Below, in pieces: positions 17,338 to 26,944 of a stretch of DNA of 64,000 nt; positions within the stretch are counted from its first letter, which is position 1, and each line of letters starts with the position of its first letter. Under the pieces are notes generated by a model. The model made no database searches and had not been told where the DNA came from. It was given only the letters and a program-made list of their open reading frames with translations. Where the stretch lies: positions 1 through 64,000 of the forward strand of contig JAGGYC010000051.1 in assembly GCA_021162745.1 (NCBI GenBank), in the 5' to 3' direction. The translations under genes and the position numbers were made by a program. The stretch is from Desulfuromonas sp. (GTDB lineage: Bacteria; Desulfobacterota; Desulfuromonadia; Desulfuromonadales; Desulfuromonadaceae).

Positions 17338-20028
17338 TTACTTTCCGCAACACTTCTTATATTTTTTACCGCTGCCACAGGGGCAGGGATCATTACGACC
17401 TACCTTGTCTTCATCGCGGGTAACAGGTTGCGCCGGTTTATCGGCCTCGTCACTGCGATTCATGGCAATCTTGCGCTTTTTCTGTTCCTCTTCCATCCGC
17501 TCAACATCGTCCTGTTGCACCAGCTGGATCGTAAACAGCTTCTGCAACACCTCCTGGCGGATACGTCCCATCATCGCCATGAAGAGGCTGTAAGCCTCGC
17601 GTTTATACTCCTCCTTGGGGTTCTGCTGGGCATAGCCGCGCAGGCCGATCCCCTCTTTGAGGTGGTCGATGGACAACAGATGATCTTTCCACTGACTGTC
17701 GATCTCCTGCAACAATAAGACCGTCATCAAATGTTCGAGCACCGCCGGGGTAAACTCGGTCTCTTTTTCACGCAGGCGGATAAACACCTGCTTTTTAAGC
17801 TGTTCATTCAACGCCTCAGTATCGCCCTTGCCATCGCTCTCAAAATCCGGCAGCTGGGGCTGAAAATTAAACTGAGCGATAAAATCATCGATCAGGCTGC
17901 TGATATTCCAGTCGGCCGGAGCCATTTTTTCCGGGCAAAAAGTGGCAACGATATCCTCCACCATCTCTTCGATGATGGCGTTATAAGTACCGAGGATATT
18001 CTCACCGGCCAGCACTTCACGACGCTGATCATAGATCACCTCGCGCTGACGATTCATGACATCGTCGTACTCGATGAGGTGCTTACGGATATCGAAGTTA
18101 TGGCCCTCCACCTTTTTCTGGGCATTTTCAATCGCCTTCGAAATAATGCCGTGCTCAATGGGCTCATTCTCGGGAATTTTCAATTTTTCCATGATAAATG
18201 CTACGCGGTGACTGCCGAAGATACGCAGCAGATCATCGTCGAGGGACATATAGAAGCGACTGGCTCCCGGATCGCCCTGACGACCACAACGACCACGCAA
18301 CTGATTATCAATGCGCCGTGATTCGTGGCGCTCGGTACCGAGGATATACATGCCACCGGCAGCCAAGACTTTTTCTCGTTCACCATCGCATTCGGCGCTG
18401 TATTGTGCCAGAAATTCGGCGTAGCGCTCATCCTCCGTATCACCGTTGACCAACGCCTTGGCCATCATCTCCGGATTACCACCGAGGACGATATCGGTAC
18501 CACGGCCCGCCATATTGGTGGCAATGGTGACCGCTCCGAGGCGACCGGCCTGAGCGACAATCTCTGCCTCTTTTTCGTGGTGCTTAGCGTTGAGAACGTT
18601 GTGAGGAACCCCGGCCTTTTTCAGCTGCTCGGCCAGACGTTCGGAATTTTCAATGGAGATGGTACCGACAAGGACCGGTTGCCCCTCTGCATGACAGTGA
18701 CGAATATCCTCGATCACCGCGTTAAACTTTTCCTGCTCGGACTTGTAGATCACATCGGGCTGATCGATACGCATATTGGGACGATTGGTCGGAATCACCA
18801 CCACGTCAAGCTTGTAGATTTCAGCAAATTCCGGTGCCTCGGTATCGGCAGTACCGGTCATCCCCGCCAGCTTGTCATACATACGGAAGTAGTTCTGGAA
18901 AGTGATGGTGGCCAGAGTCTGGTTTTCACTCTCAATCTTCACCCCTTCTTTGGCTTCCACGGCCTGATGTAGACCGTCACTCCAACGCCGCCCCGGCATC
19001 AGACGACCGGTGAACTCGTCGACGATCATTACCTCGCCCTCTTTGACGACGTAATCAACTTCATTTTTGAACAGGGCATGAGCCTTGAGAGCCTGGTTGA
19101 CGTGGTGCAACACCTCAATATGGCGTGGATCGTAGAGGTTTTCGATACTGAGAATCTTTTCTACCGCGCCAACACCCTGCTCAGTAAGAGTCGCTGATTT
19201 CGCTTTTTCATCGACGGTATAATCGCCGGTAAATTCGCGCGTGCTCTGGCCGATCTTGCCATCGCGATGCTCAAGCATCTCCCCTTTTTTCAAGCGCGGA
19301 ATGATGCCATTGACCTGATAGTACAGCTCACTGGATGCTTCACTGGGACCGGAGATGATCAACGGTGTCCGCGCTTCGTCGATCAGGATGGAGTCAACCT
19401 CATCGACAATGGCAAAATTAAGCTCACGCTGTACGTACTGACTGAGCTCAAATTTCATATTGTCGCGCAGATAGTCGAAACCGAATTCATTGTTGGTACC
19501 ATAGGTAATATCAGCGTCGTAAGCCGCCTTGCGCTCCTCTTCGGTGATACCATGGACAATGCAGCCGATACTCAGGCCGAGAAAGCGATGCAACTGGCCC
19601 ATCCAATCGGAGTCACGCTTGGCCAGATAATCGTTGACGGTAATGACATGGACCCCCTTGCCACCCAAGGCATTGAGGTAAGTGGGCAACGTTGCCACCA
19701 AGGTTTTACCTTCACCGGTTTTCATCTCGGCAATCTTACCGAAATGCAACACCATGCCACCGATCAACTGGACATCGAAATGGCGCATCTCCAACACCCG
19801 CCATGCCGCCTCGCGCACCACGGCAAAGGCTTCGGGCAGCAGTTCATCAAGGGTTTCCCCCTCGGCATAGCGCTGTTTGAACTCAGCGGTTTTGGCCTGC
19901 AAAGCCGCATCATCCAGCTCTTTCATCCCCTCTTCGAGGGCATTGATTTTATCAACCACTTTGCGCAGTCGTTTCAACTCACGGTCGTTCTGACTGCCAA
20001 ATATTTTCTTCGATATAGAACGGATCAT
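17338..20028 (-). CDS. secA: Preprotein translocase ATPase SecA
   Basis: The 896-aa motor ATPase of the Sec export pathway, which docks on SecYEG and pushes unfolded precursors across the inner membrane. Walker A is MKTGEGKTL (about 105) and the DEAD-type Walker B is [24 protein letters not shown] and [10 protein letters not shown] of the second helicase domain are intact. The C-terminus carries the zinc-binding SecB/ribosome-contact motif [13 protein letters not shown]. The length is normal. The upstream spacer (20029-20264) is shared with the divergent pagL-like gene. Confidence 0.98.
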   Translation of the reverse strand: MIRSISKKIFGSQNDRELKRLRKVVDKINALEEGMKELDDAALQAKTAEFKQRYAEGETLDELLPEAFAVVREAAWRVLEMRHFDVQLIGGMVLHFGKIAEMKTGEGKTLVATLPTYLNALGGKGVHVITVNDYLAKRDSDWMGQLHRFLGLSIGCIVHGITEEERKAAYDADITYGTNNEFGFDYLRDNMKFELSQYVQRELNFAIVDEVDSILIDEARTPLIISGPSEASSELYYQVNGIIPRLKKGEMLEHRDGKIGQSTREFTGDYTVDEKAKSATLTEQGVGAVEKILSIENLYDPRHIEVLHHVNQALKAHALFKNEVDYVVKEGEVMIVDEFTGRLMPGRRWSDGLHQAVEAKEGVKIESENQTLATITFQNYFRMYDKLAGMTGTADTEAPEFAEIYKLDVVVIPTNRPNMRIDQPDVIYKSEQEKFNAVIEDIRHCHAEGQPVLVGTISIENSERLAEQLKKAGVPHNVLNAKHHEKEAEIVAQAGRLGAVTIATNMAGRGTDIVLGGNPEMMAKALVNGDTEDERYAEFLAQYSAECDGEREKVLAAGGMYILGTERHESRRIDNQLRGRCGRQGDPGASRFYMSLDDDLLRIFGSHRVAFIMEKLKIPENEPIEHGIISKAIENAQKKVEGHNFDIRKHLIEYDDVMNRQREVIYDQRREVLAGENILGTYNAIIEEMVEDIVATFCPEKMAPADWNISSLIDDFIAQFNFQPQLPDFESDGKGDTEALNEQLKKQVFIRLREKETEFTPAVLEHLMTVLLLQEIDSQWKDHLLSIDHLKEGIGLRGYAQQNPKEEYKREAYSLFMAMMGRIRQEVLQKLFTIQLVQQDDVERMEEEQKKRKIAMNRSDEADKPAQPVTRDEDKVGRNDPCPCGSGKKYKKCCGK

Positions 20029-20264
20029 TCAACATCTCCGGTAATGTTTAGGACTCCCCCGTGACACATGATGACATGGAGGGAATGGATGTGGCGAACA
20101 GCCACTAAAAATGACTAGAAAATTTACCACAGTCGCGGTCCAGCGACAAGGACTAACCAGCGCTGTAAGCCGTAATCAAAAGAGCCAAAAACGACTTGTA
20201 AATGCGGAAACGGCCATCAATAATAAAGCTGTAGCAAGTAACGTAAATCATTTGAGGAGAAACG

Positions 20265-20846
20265 ATGTGTTTTCAAGGCCCCCTCTCACTACTGTTGCTG
20301 TGTTTCATCCTGTGCAGCACCCCAGCCTGTGCCAACGAGACAAACGTTGAACAAACCCGGCAGTCGGCACTGACAATCACCGTCGCTAACAGTTATGCAC
20401 CCGGCAACGACATCCGTTTTGTTCAGATCGGTCTCAGCCTGTTGTGGGATTACGATCAGGTCTGGCCGCATCGGGCTCCCGAACCACTGCTGTTTAAGGT
20501 TGAAACGGCTGTTGGCGTAGCATCGACACCCCATTGCCGCGCCATCGTTTCAGCTAACATGCTGGCCCACTATACCCTCGAGCGCTGGGGCAACAACCAC
20601 TTTCAACCCTATTTTCAGCCCTATGTCGAAGCGGGGATTGGGCTGATCTATGCCGATTTCCAGCTTGAAAAACAGGGCTTACGCATCAACTTTAATCCGC
20701 TCCTCGGCATCGGCACCGAAATCTATAGCGACACCGGTCAGCACTGGTTTGTCGGCGCTCGTCTTCATCATGTTTCCAACGCTGAACTCCATGACGATAA
20801 CCACGGCATCAACTCGCTGGTTCTACAACTGGGACACTTTTTCTAA
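20265..20846 (+). CDS. PagL-like outer-membrane lipid A 3-O-deacylase
   Basis: A 193-aa exported beta-barrel protein. The signal peptide (about 1-24) is followed by short alternating beta strands ending in an aromatic C-terminus (LGHFF), as expected for an outer-membrane barrel. The His-x-Ser catalytic motif of PagL is seen as LHHVSNA (His169, Ser171) near the C-terminus. The third catalytic Glu of Pseudomonas PagL has no obvious counterpart at the expected distance, where Asn183 lies. The fold and active-site dyad point to removal of the 3-O acyl chain of lipid A. GAGGAG sets the start. It may be co-transcribed with the next gene 62 bp downstream. Confidence 0.75.
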   Translation: MCFQGPLSLLLLCFILCSTPACANETNVEQTRQSALTITVANSYAPGNDIRFVQIGLSLLWDYDQVWPHRAPEPLLFKVETAVGVASTPHCRAIVSANMLAHYTLERWGNNHFQPYFQPYVEAGIGLIYADFQLEKQGLRINFNPLLGIGTEIYSDTGQHWFVGARLHHVSNAELHDDNHGINSLVLQLGHFF

Positions 20847-20908
20847 CCGTAACGACCGTCCGCCTTACAGTGGAAATCCATCCAAAATGAGCTATGCTGT
20901 AAGCCATA

Positions 20909-22156
20909 ATGATTACAGTAGAAAGCAGCATACTTCATCTTTTCGAATCCTACTCTCTCGCCCTGTTGCTCGGCGCACTGATGGGGCTGGAGCGGGAACG
21001 GAGCGATACCCGCATCGCCGGCTTGCGTACCTTTATCCTCGTCACCCTGTTTGGCAGTATCTGCGGTAATCTGGCCTTGGCCATCGATTCATCGTGGTTG
21101 ATCATTGCCGGATTGGCCACCATCGCCACCCAGGGGGTGATGGTACATGTGGTGCGGATGAAGGAGCAGATCAGCTCGGGGATGACCACCGCCATCGCCC
21201 TGCTGGTGGCTTATCTGGTCGGTGTTCTCCTCAGCCAGGGACAACGGATCACCCCCATCACCTTATGCCTGGCAACAACCATGGTGCTGTGCTTTAAGCC
21301 GCAGATGCATGCCTTTTCCCACCGTTTGGAAAAACGTGACCTCTACGCTATTTTTCAGTTCATTCTGGTGGCATTCATTATTCTGCCGGTGGTGCCAAAT
21401 CAGGGTTATGGCCCCTATCTGGCGCTCAATCCTTACAATATCTGGCTGATGGTGGTGTTGATCAGCGGTATTAATCTGGTCGGCTATATTATCCTCAAGC
21501 TGGTCGATCACCGCTGGGGAAGTCCGATGATCGGCATCCTCGGTGGCATTGTTTCCAGTACCGCCACCACTCTGACCTTCAGCCGTCAGTCGAGTGCCGT
21601 CGCCAACATCTCTCACACCGCCGCAGTGGTGGTTTCTTTGGCATCAACCATGGTACTGATACGAATCACCGCCTTTATCAGCCTGATTAATCCGCAATTG
21701 ATGGAGTATTTATGGTTGCCGATGAGTGGCATGTTTATCGGCGGACTGCTGCCCATTGTCTTTATCTGGCGCAAAGCCCGTAGCGAAAATGCCCCGCGCT
21801 TGGAAAGCAAAAACCCGGCAGAACTATCCCAGGCGCTGATTTTTGGGCTACTCTACGGCGGCGTGCTCTTGGCGGTCTCGGTGGCAAAAGATTTTTTTGG
21901 CAATGAGGGGGTCTATCTGGTGTCGTTGATCTCTGGCTTTACCGATGTCGATGCCATCACCTTGACCAACGCCCGCCTGTCGCTGATTGGCGAATTGGGC
22001 TCCGTTCAGGCGGCGACCAGTGTACTGATCGCCGTGCTGGCCAACCTGGTATTTAAACTGGGGATGGTGGCTGTTCTCGGCACGCGGCAGATGTTCAGGG
22101 GGACATTATTCTGTTTCAGCTGCCTGGCACTGCCGGCACTGCTGATTTTTGTTTAA
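20909..22156 (+). CDS. Membrane protein with MgtC/SapB and DUF4010 domains
   Basis: A 415-aa polytopic inner-membrane protein with about eleven to thirteen hydrophobic segments. The N-terminal third has the MgtC/SapB signature (ALLLGALMGLERERSD, about 17-32, then GLRTFILVTLFGSICG). The rest matches DUF4010 (GGIVSSTATTLTFSRQS; GFTDVDAITLTNARLS). Proteins of this build are conserved but have no proven activity. An ion-transport or magnesium-stress role is only suggested by the MgtC part. It ends 4 bp from the convergent DUF6868 gene. Confidence 0.88.
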   Translation: MITVESSILHLFESYSLALLLGALMGLERERSDTRIAGLRTFILVTLFGSICGNLALAIDSSWLIIAGLATIATQGVMVHVVRMKEQISSGMTTAIALLVAYLVGVLLSQGQRITPITLCLATTMVLCFKPQMHAFSHRLEKRDLYAIFQFILVAFIILPVVPNQGYGPYLALNPYNIWLMVVLISGINLVGYIILKLVDHRWGSPMIGILGGIVSSTATTLTFSRQSSAVANISHTAAVVVSLASTMVLIRITAFISLINPQLMEYLWLPMSGMFIGGLLPIVFIWRKARSENAPRLESKNPAELSQALIFGLLYGGVLLAVSVAKDFFGNEGVYLVSLISGFTDVDAITLTNARLSLIGELGSVQAATSVLIAVLANLVFKLGMVAVLGTRQMFRGTLFCFSCLALPALLIFV

Positions 22157-22160
22157 TAAA

Positions 22161-22403
22161 TCAACCGATCATCAGTAAAGCCAGCCACGGCACCAGAATG
22201 AAGACGATGAATAGTATTTTGAAAAAGCCGAGATAACCATAAAGCACCACGGTAAAAGTCTCCCTCGGCATCGGAAACCAACGGCTATGAACCGTATATA
22301 TCCAGTTGCCGGCGAATACACACATCACAGCCGAAATGGTATAGAACGTTCCACAAATGATCGTACACCACATGAAAAATTGCTGTAGAGACTGTAGCTC
22401 CAT
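22161..22403 (-). CDS. Small DUF6868-type membrane protein
   Basis: An 80-aa protein with two predicted membrane helices (about 8-30 and 50-78) joined by the conserved loop WIYTVHSRWFPMPRETF. That loop is the hallmark of a small family of unknown function often annotated DUF6868. The start at MELQSLQQFF is set by GGGAGGGGGAT directly upstream; the ORF-track start is 26 codons too early. It is convergent with, and 4 bp from, the DUF4010 gene. Confidence 0.8.
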   Translation of the reverse strand: MELQSLQQFFMWCTIICGTFYTISAVMCVFAGNWIYTVHSRWFPMPRETFTVVLYGYLGFFKILFIVFILVPWLALLMIG

Positions 22404-22530
22404 ATCCCCCTCCCGAACTTGAAATGCTATTTCCAACAGTATCGACCTGAGAAGTATACCACCGACACGCCCTTCCTTCACCCTGGAGCCAATTATGTAC
22501 TGAGCCCCGTTTCAGCAAAGACTAAATAGA

Positions 22531-22566
22531 AAAAAGGCCAGTTCCCCACAGGGTACTGGCCTTTCA
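22531..22566 (-). terminator. Intrinsic terminator of the M24 peptidase gene
   Basis: On the minus strand AAAGGCCAGT, a 12-base loop and ACTGGCCTTTTTT form a classic terminator about 70 bp past the stop codon. Confidence 0.88.
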
Positions 22567-22590
22567 TACAACAATTCACTATTTCGGCGC

Positions 22591-22632
22591 TGCTTGAAGT
22601 ACTGCTTGAAGTACTGCTTGAAGTACTGCTTA
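22591..22632. repeat. 12-bp tandem repeat, three full copies plus a partial one
   Basis: TGCTTGAAGTAC occurs three times head to tail (22591-22626) and begins a fourth time (TGCTT). It lies between the M24 peptidase stop codon and its terminator, in the 3' untranslated region. In the peptidase frame it would read TSSS repeats after the TAG. Confidence 0.95.
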
Positions 22633-22636
22633 AAAC

Positions 22637-23827
22637 CTACAAGATAACCAGTTCCTCACTGGAATAGGTGAGAGACTCCACTCCATTGGCAGTGACAGCA
22701 TAGGTGTTCTCAATGCCGACAGCACCCAGTTCGGGATAGACCAGCTTGGGCTCGAAAGCGAAAGTCATGTTTTCTTCCAACCGGTAGTCGTTAAAGCCAC
22801 GGGCAATAAACGGAAATTCATCCAGCTCGGTACCGACACCATGGCCAATAAATGACACCTGCGCCCCGGCGGCACCCATGAAGGCGTCCTTATGGCCCAT
22901 GTCGCAGGCCAACTGGTAGCAACTGTCGTACAACTCCCCCCAGCTGGCTCCGGGCTTGGCCATCTCAGTCATATGCTGCAATACCTTGCGCATATCCTCG
23001 TAGCCTTTGGTCAATTTGTCCGGCAAGCCGCCAATACAGAAGGTGCGAGTCTGATCGCACAGATAACCATCGGCGGCACCGAGGAAATCGACGATGATCG
23101 GTTCCTGCTCACCAATCACCTTGCTACCGGCACCCTGCCCTACGGCGGGGGTCACACCGGGTCCGCCCAAGGGGGTATCACAAAAGGCCGGGGTTGAACT
23201 GGCGGAGCCGGAGAAGACGTGGCCACAATAGAATTCGGAGTTAAAAACACGCATCCGAGTAATCCCCTGATGGCCACTGAGACGGGCGGCATATTCCAGT
23301 TCAGCCTCCACTTGCAGATCGGTCATGCCGACGCGGATAATCTGGCGCGCTTTCTGATAGATCGCCTCTTCCTGATCAGCCGCCTTGCGCATCAGCGTCA
23401 GCTCGTAATCCGACTTGATCATCCGCACCAGACGCAACAGCGGCGTTACATCATGGATCGTCGCGTCGCCAAAGGGTTTGCTGAAACGTCGATACACCGC
23501 TACCGGCACCACATCGAGCTCCATCCCCATCTGCTGCGACATGGCGATGCCGTGATCAGCCAACACCGTCGGCAGATCGCGCGGGCTCTTCAGGGCAACA
23601 ATCTGTTCCAGCTGTGATTCGGCCTGAGCGCGGGCCAGATCTTTGCGTACGCAATAAACCGGCTTGCCCTCACAGGGGATCAGCAACACCCCCTGTTGAA
23701 TGGAACCGGTAAAATAGAACAGGTCAGCATTCTGCACCAACAACGCCAACTCCATCCCTTTTTCAACCATCAGCTTTTGCAAAGCCTGATAACGATTTAC
23801 CAACTCGGTTTGCGGAGTTATCTGCAC
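22637..23827 (-). CDS. M24-family Xaa-Pro aminopeptidase-like metallopeptidase
   Basis: A 396-aa cytoplasmic peptidase of the aminopeptidase P/prolidase group. It has an N-terminal creatinase-like domain (about 1-145) and a C-terminal pita-bread domain. The five metal ligands can be placed: Asp in IIVDFLGAADGYLCDQTRTF (two), His in SFIGHGVGTELDEFP, Glu in FAFEPKLVYPE and Glu in GAVGIENTYAV. It should remove residues preceding proline, but the exact substrate (peptide, creatine-like or dipeptide) is unclear. Monocistronic, with its own terminator. Confidence 0.88.
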   Translation of the reverse strand: MQITPQTELVNRYQALQKLMVEKGMELALLVQNADLFYFTGSIQQGVLLIPCEGKPVYCVRKDLARAQAESQLEQIVALKSPRDLPTVLADHGIAMSQQMGMELDVVPVAVYRRFSKPFGDATIHDVTPLLRLVRMIKSDYELTLMRKAADQEEAIYQKARQIIRVGMTDLQVEAELEYAARLSGHQGITRMRVFNSEFYCGHVFSGSASSTPAFCDTPLGGPGVTPAVGQGAGSKVIGEQEPIIVDFLGAADGYLCDQTRTFCIGGLPDKLTKGYEDMRKVLQHMTEMAKPGASWGELYDSCYQLACDMGHKDAFMGAAGAQVSFIGHGVGTELDEFPFIARGFNDYRLEENMTFAFEPKLVYPELGAVGIENTYAVTANGVESLTYSSEELVIL

Positions 23828-23865
23828 AATATCTTCCTTATTTGTAACTTCGGAGCAACTGAAAG

Positions 23866-23972
23866 CTAAGACCTTCCCCCCACCCTAGCCCTCCCCCACA
23901 AATCGGGGGGAGGGAATTTTAGCTCCTTCCCCGCTTGATGGGGAATAGGTTGGGATGGGGGTGATCGCGAAG
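23866..23972. repeat. CCCTCCCCC-type nested inverted repeat
   Basis: CCCCCACCCTAGCC on the left pairs with GGTTGGGATGGGGG on the right. Between them lie two inner hairpins (CTCCCCC..GGGGGGAG and TTCCCCGC..ATGGGGAA). It resembles the element at 15.7-15.8 kb. It occupies the spacer downstream of the acyl-CoA synthetase gene and could act as a terminator. TCGCGAAGCGA follows at the right edge. Confidence 0.7.
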
Positions 23973-24066
23973 CGATGTGTTGGTACTTATATTCATTCAC
24001 AGGTTACGCAAATAGATCGTATTTTAATCTGCGCAAATTCTGCGGATACAAGTTTTTACAAAACAA

Positions 24067-25728
24067 TCAGGCGGTTTCAACCTCTGCATCTTCAAGGTTC
24101 AAATCTGCAATCGCCATTTCGCGCAATTTGAATTTCTGGATCTTGCCGCTGGCAGTCATCGGATATTCATCGACAAACTTGACGTAGCGCGGAATCTTGT
24201 AATTGGCAATTCGACCATTGCAGAAGGATTTAACCTCCTCTTCACTGAGGCTGCTGCCATCCTTGACCTTGATTGCCGCCATCACCTGCTCGCCAAACTT
24301 GCGATCAGGAACACCATAGACCTGAACATCGGAGACCAGCGGATGGGTGTAGAGGAACTCTTCGATCTCGCGCGGGTAGATGTTTTCACCACCTCGGATA
24401 ATCATGTTTTTGATGCGACCGGTGATTTTGCAGTAACCGTTTTCATCCATCACCGCCAAGTCACCGGAATGCAGCCAGCCCTCGTCATCAATAGCAGCGG
24501 CGGTCGCGTCCGGCATCTTGTAATAGCCCTTCATCACCAGATAACCGCGACTGCAGAGTTCGCCCTGCTTACCGGCCGGCAGGGTAGCACCGGTTTCGAT
24601 ATCGATTACTTTCACCTCAACATCGGGCAAAGCGCGGCCAACAGTGGCCACCCGCAATTCAACGGGATCATCGGTACGGGTCTGGGTGATCACCGGCGAC
24701 GCTTCGGTCTGACCGTAAGCGATGGTGATCTCGGAAATATTCATATCACGAATCACTCGCTTCATCACCTCAATGGGACAGGGCGAACCGGCCATGATAC
24801 CGGTACGTAAGCTGGTGAGATCGTACTGATCAAAACCGGGGAACTCCAACTCGGCGATAAACATGGTCGGCACACCGTGCAGGGCGGTACATTTTTCGGC
24901 AGCAACGGTTTTCAAAACGGCTTCGGGGGTAAAGGTTTCCACCGGCACCATGGTTGAACCATGAGTGACACAGGCCAACACACCGAGCACACAGCCGAAG
25001 CAATGGAAAAACGGCACCGGAATACACAGGCGATCCTGCTCGGTAAAGCGCATGCATTCACCGATATTGAAGCCGTTATTGACAATATTGTGGTGGGTGA
25101 GCATCACCCCTTTAGGGAAGCCGGTGGTTCCCGAGGTATATTGCATATTGATGACTTCGTTCTCATCCAGTGTCGCTTTTACTGCTGCCAGTTCGTCATC
25201 CGAGACCTGATCCGCCATGGCTTCAATGGCACTGAAACTGGACATCCCTTCAGGAGCCGTATCGCCAATGTAAACCACATTTTTCAAAAAGGGCAGTTCG
25301 GCGCAGTTCAACTCATCAATCACCGAACTTTTCAATTCGGGAACGACATCGTAGGTGGTTTCGATATAATCAGTGTCCTTGAAACCATCAACCAGAAAGA
25401 GCATTTTTGAATCGGATTGCTTCAATACGTAGTCCAGCTCAGTCGATTTATAACTGGTATTGACGGTTACCAGCACCGCACCGATTTTAGCCGTGGCAAA
25501 CTGTAGAACCACCCATTCAGGAACATTGGTGGCCCAGACGGCAAGGTTGTCGCCTTTTTTCACGCCCATGGCCAACAGCCCTTTGGCAACCCGATCACAC
25601 AGGGCATCAAACTGCTGATAGCTATAACGTAAGTTACGGTCGGGATAAACCAGGGCGTCGTTCTCAGAGAAACGTCGTGCCATCTCCTCAAGGATACCGC
25701 CAACGGTAAAGTGCAGTGCTTCGGCCAT
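24067..25728 (-). CDS. AMP-forming acyl-CoA synthetase (FadD/AcsA type)
   Basis: A 553-aa member of the ANL superfamily. It should activate a carboxylic or fatty acid with ATP and join it to CoA. The phosphate-binding loop is [16 protein letters not shown] (about 180-195). AYGQTEASP, the hinge [20 protein letters not shown] and the catalytic Lys in [11 protein letters not shown] are all intact. Substrate length cannot be read off; the layout resembles medium/long-chain fatty acyl-CoA ligases. The start at MAEALHFT follows AAGGA; the ORF-track start is 14 codons earlier. The gene stands alone. Confidence 0.92.
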   Translation of the reverse strand: MAEALHFTVGGILEEMARRFSENDALVYPDRNLRYSYQQFDALCDRVAKGLLAMGVKKGDNLAVWATNVPEWVVLQFATAKIGAVLVTVNTSYKSTELDYVLKQSDSKMLFLVDGFKDTDYIETTYDVVPELKSSVIDELNCAELPFLKNVVYIGDTAPEGMSSFSAIEAMADQVSDDELAAVKATLDENEVINMQYTSGTTGFPKGVMLTHHNIVNNGFNIGECMRFTEQDRLCIPVPFFHCFGCVLGVLACVTHGSTMVPVETFTPEAVLKTVAAEKCTALHGVPTMFIAELEFPGFDQYDLTSLRTGIMAGSPCPIEVMKRVIRDMNISEITIAYGQTEASPVITQTRTDDPVELRVATVGRALPDVEVKVIDIETGATLPAGKQGELCSRGYLVMKGYYKMPDATAAAIDDEGWLHSGDLAVMDENGYCKITGRIKNMIIRGGENIYPREIEEFLYTHPLVSDVQVYGVPDRKFGEQVMAAIKVKDGSSLSEEEVKSFCNGRIANYKIPRYVKFVDEYPMTASGKIQKFKLREMAIADLNLEDAEVETA

Positions 25729-25916
25729 AGAATAAATCCTTCCAGAATATGCCGTGTTTAGCCAGGGCAAACTTTAGTTTATTTTCACTAACCTGCTGAT
25801 AGTTAAAGAGTTTTTTGAATAACATAGGGGGTATGTTCAGTCAAACTAAAAAAAGTAATTCTGAACACACTTGATGATTCGACTATTGGGCGACAAACAG
25901 TAGAGCATAAAGGAGG

Positions 25917-26933
25917 CTAGTGCCGTTGTTTAGCGGCCACCATTCGCCGACATGAATTGACAATGGCCGAGGGGACATTGCGGCTTTTGGCCAGGGTACG
26001 GACATCTTTCTCATTCATCGTCGATAGAAAACGCATCGCTTTGGCGAGGGGGGTACGCGGATGACACACCAAGGCATGGCGAATTGCATAGCTCTTCAGC
26101 CATTCGCGGTTGAGCAGTACAATGCGAATAATCTCGTCGCTGGTACTGCGATTCTGGGTCAAAAACAGCACTTCACCCTCGGTAATCCGCGGGTTTTTCA
26201 GTACCGCACCACTGACCAGTTTATTGCTGTCCTTGACAAGGATGGTTCGCCATTCCTTATCACCGGTCATAGCCATTTTTATTTTTTCAGAGATATCCAG
26301 TTCAAGAACAATCTTCTGCTTGCTGATATTCTGAGTTTCTTCAAAATCAGCGGAGAAATCGATCAACTCTTCATCTAATTCCTCCTCACGATCGCTCTGC
26401 GCGTTTTCAGTATCAGCAAAATCGACCACCGGTTGACGAATCTGCTGTATCATCTCATCGCTGGCCTGCGGATTGTTCAATACCGCCGCGCACACCTGTG
26501 GCGGAAATGTGCGGCTAAAGGTCGCATCACAAAAGTAACTGAGGATTTCGTAATTGCAGTGACTGAAGACATGGATCCAGGTGGCATTATCGACGGCAGG
26601 ATTGTTACGTAGCAGTATTAATGTACCCAATTCGTTGATCCGTGCCCGCGCCAGAAAATCGAGCAGCCGCGGGTGGTGATCTGCGCTCTTGAGGATGGGG
26701 CGCAGAGCATTGTTGGAGCTTTGGCGTAAAGTATCAAGAATTGCCGTTTTCAGAGCGGCATCGCCTTGAGCATAGAGCAAAAACTGCGCATAAACCCGAT
26801 CAACCTCCGACATCGGCAATGTTCCCCGAGCGGCCTTCATTTTCTGAGCAGCGGAGGTCTGAGGAGAAAGGATCTGAGCGACTTCAGGGGAAATCTGAAG
26901 TCGCTCAGCAGCATTTGAAGACGTTTTTTGCAA
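25917..26933 (-). CDS. Unknown helical-repeat protein encoded after the EF-G-like gene
   Basis: A 338-aa soluble protein that I cannot assign to a characterised family. It is almost all helical, with HEAT-like or leucine-rich-variant-like units (ALRPILKSADHHPRLLDFLA, LGTLILLRNNPAVDN, FPPQVCAAVLNNPQAS). An acidic linker (about 185-215, DREEELDEEL) separates them from a second set of such units ending in basic residues. Repeated NNP/NP turns at helix ends suggest a solenoid scaffold. Its start is 11 bp after the EF-G-like stop, so the two genes are almost certainly co-transcribed. There is no signal peptide or catalytic motif. Confidence 0.7.
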   Translation of the reverse strand: MQKTSSNAAERLQISPEVAQILSPQTSAAQKMKAARGTLPMSEVDRVYAQFLLYAQGDAALKTAILDTLRQSSNNALRPILKSADHHPRLLDFLARARINELGTLILLRNNPAVDNATWIHVFSHCNYEILSYFCDATFSRTFPPQVCAAVLNNPQASDEMIQQIRQPVVDFADTENAQSDREEELDEELIDFSADFEETQNISKQKIVLELDISEKIKMAMTGDKEWRTILVKDSNKLVSGAVLKNPRITEGEVLFLTQNRSTSDEIIRIVLLNREWLKSYAIRHALVCHPRTPLAKAMRFLSTMNEKDVRTLAKSRNVPSAIVNSCRRMVAAKQRH

Positions 26934-26944
26934 AGATTACGATC

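Noticed and set aside
22577-22640. Stop-codon read-through extension of the M24 peptidase into TSSS repeats
   Set aside because: The peptidase is already full length, the extension crosses an intrinsic terminator and has no family support.
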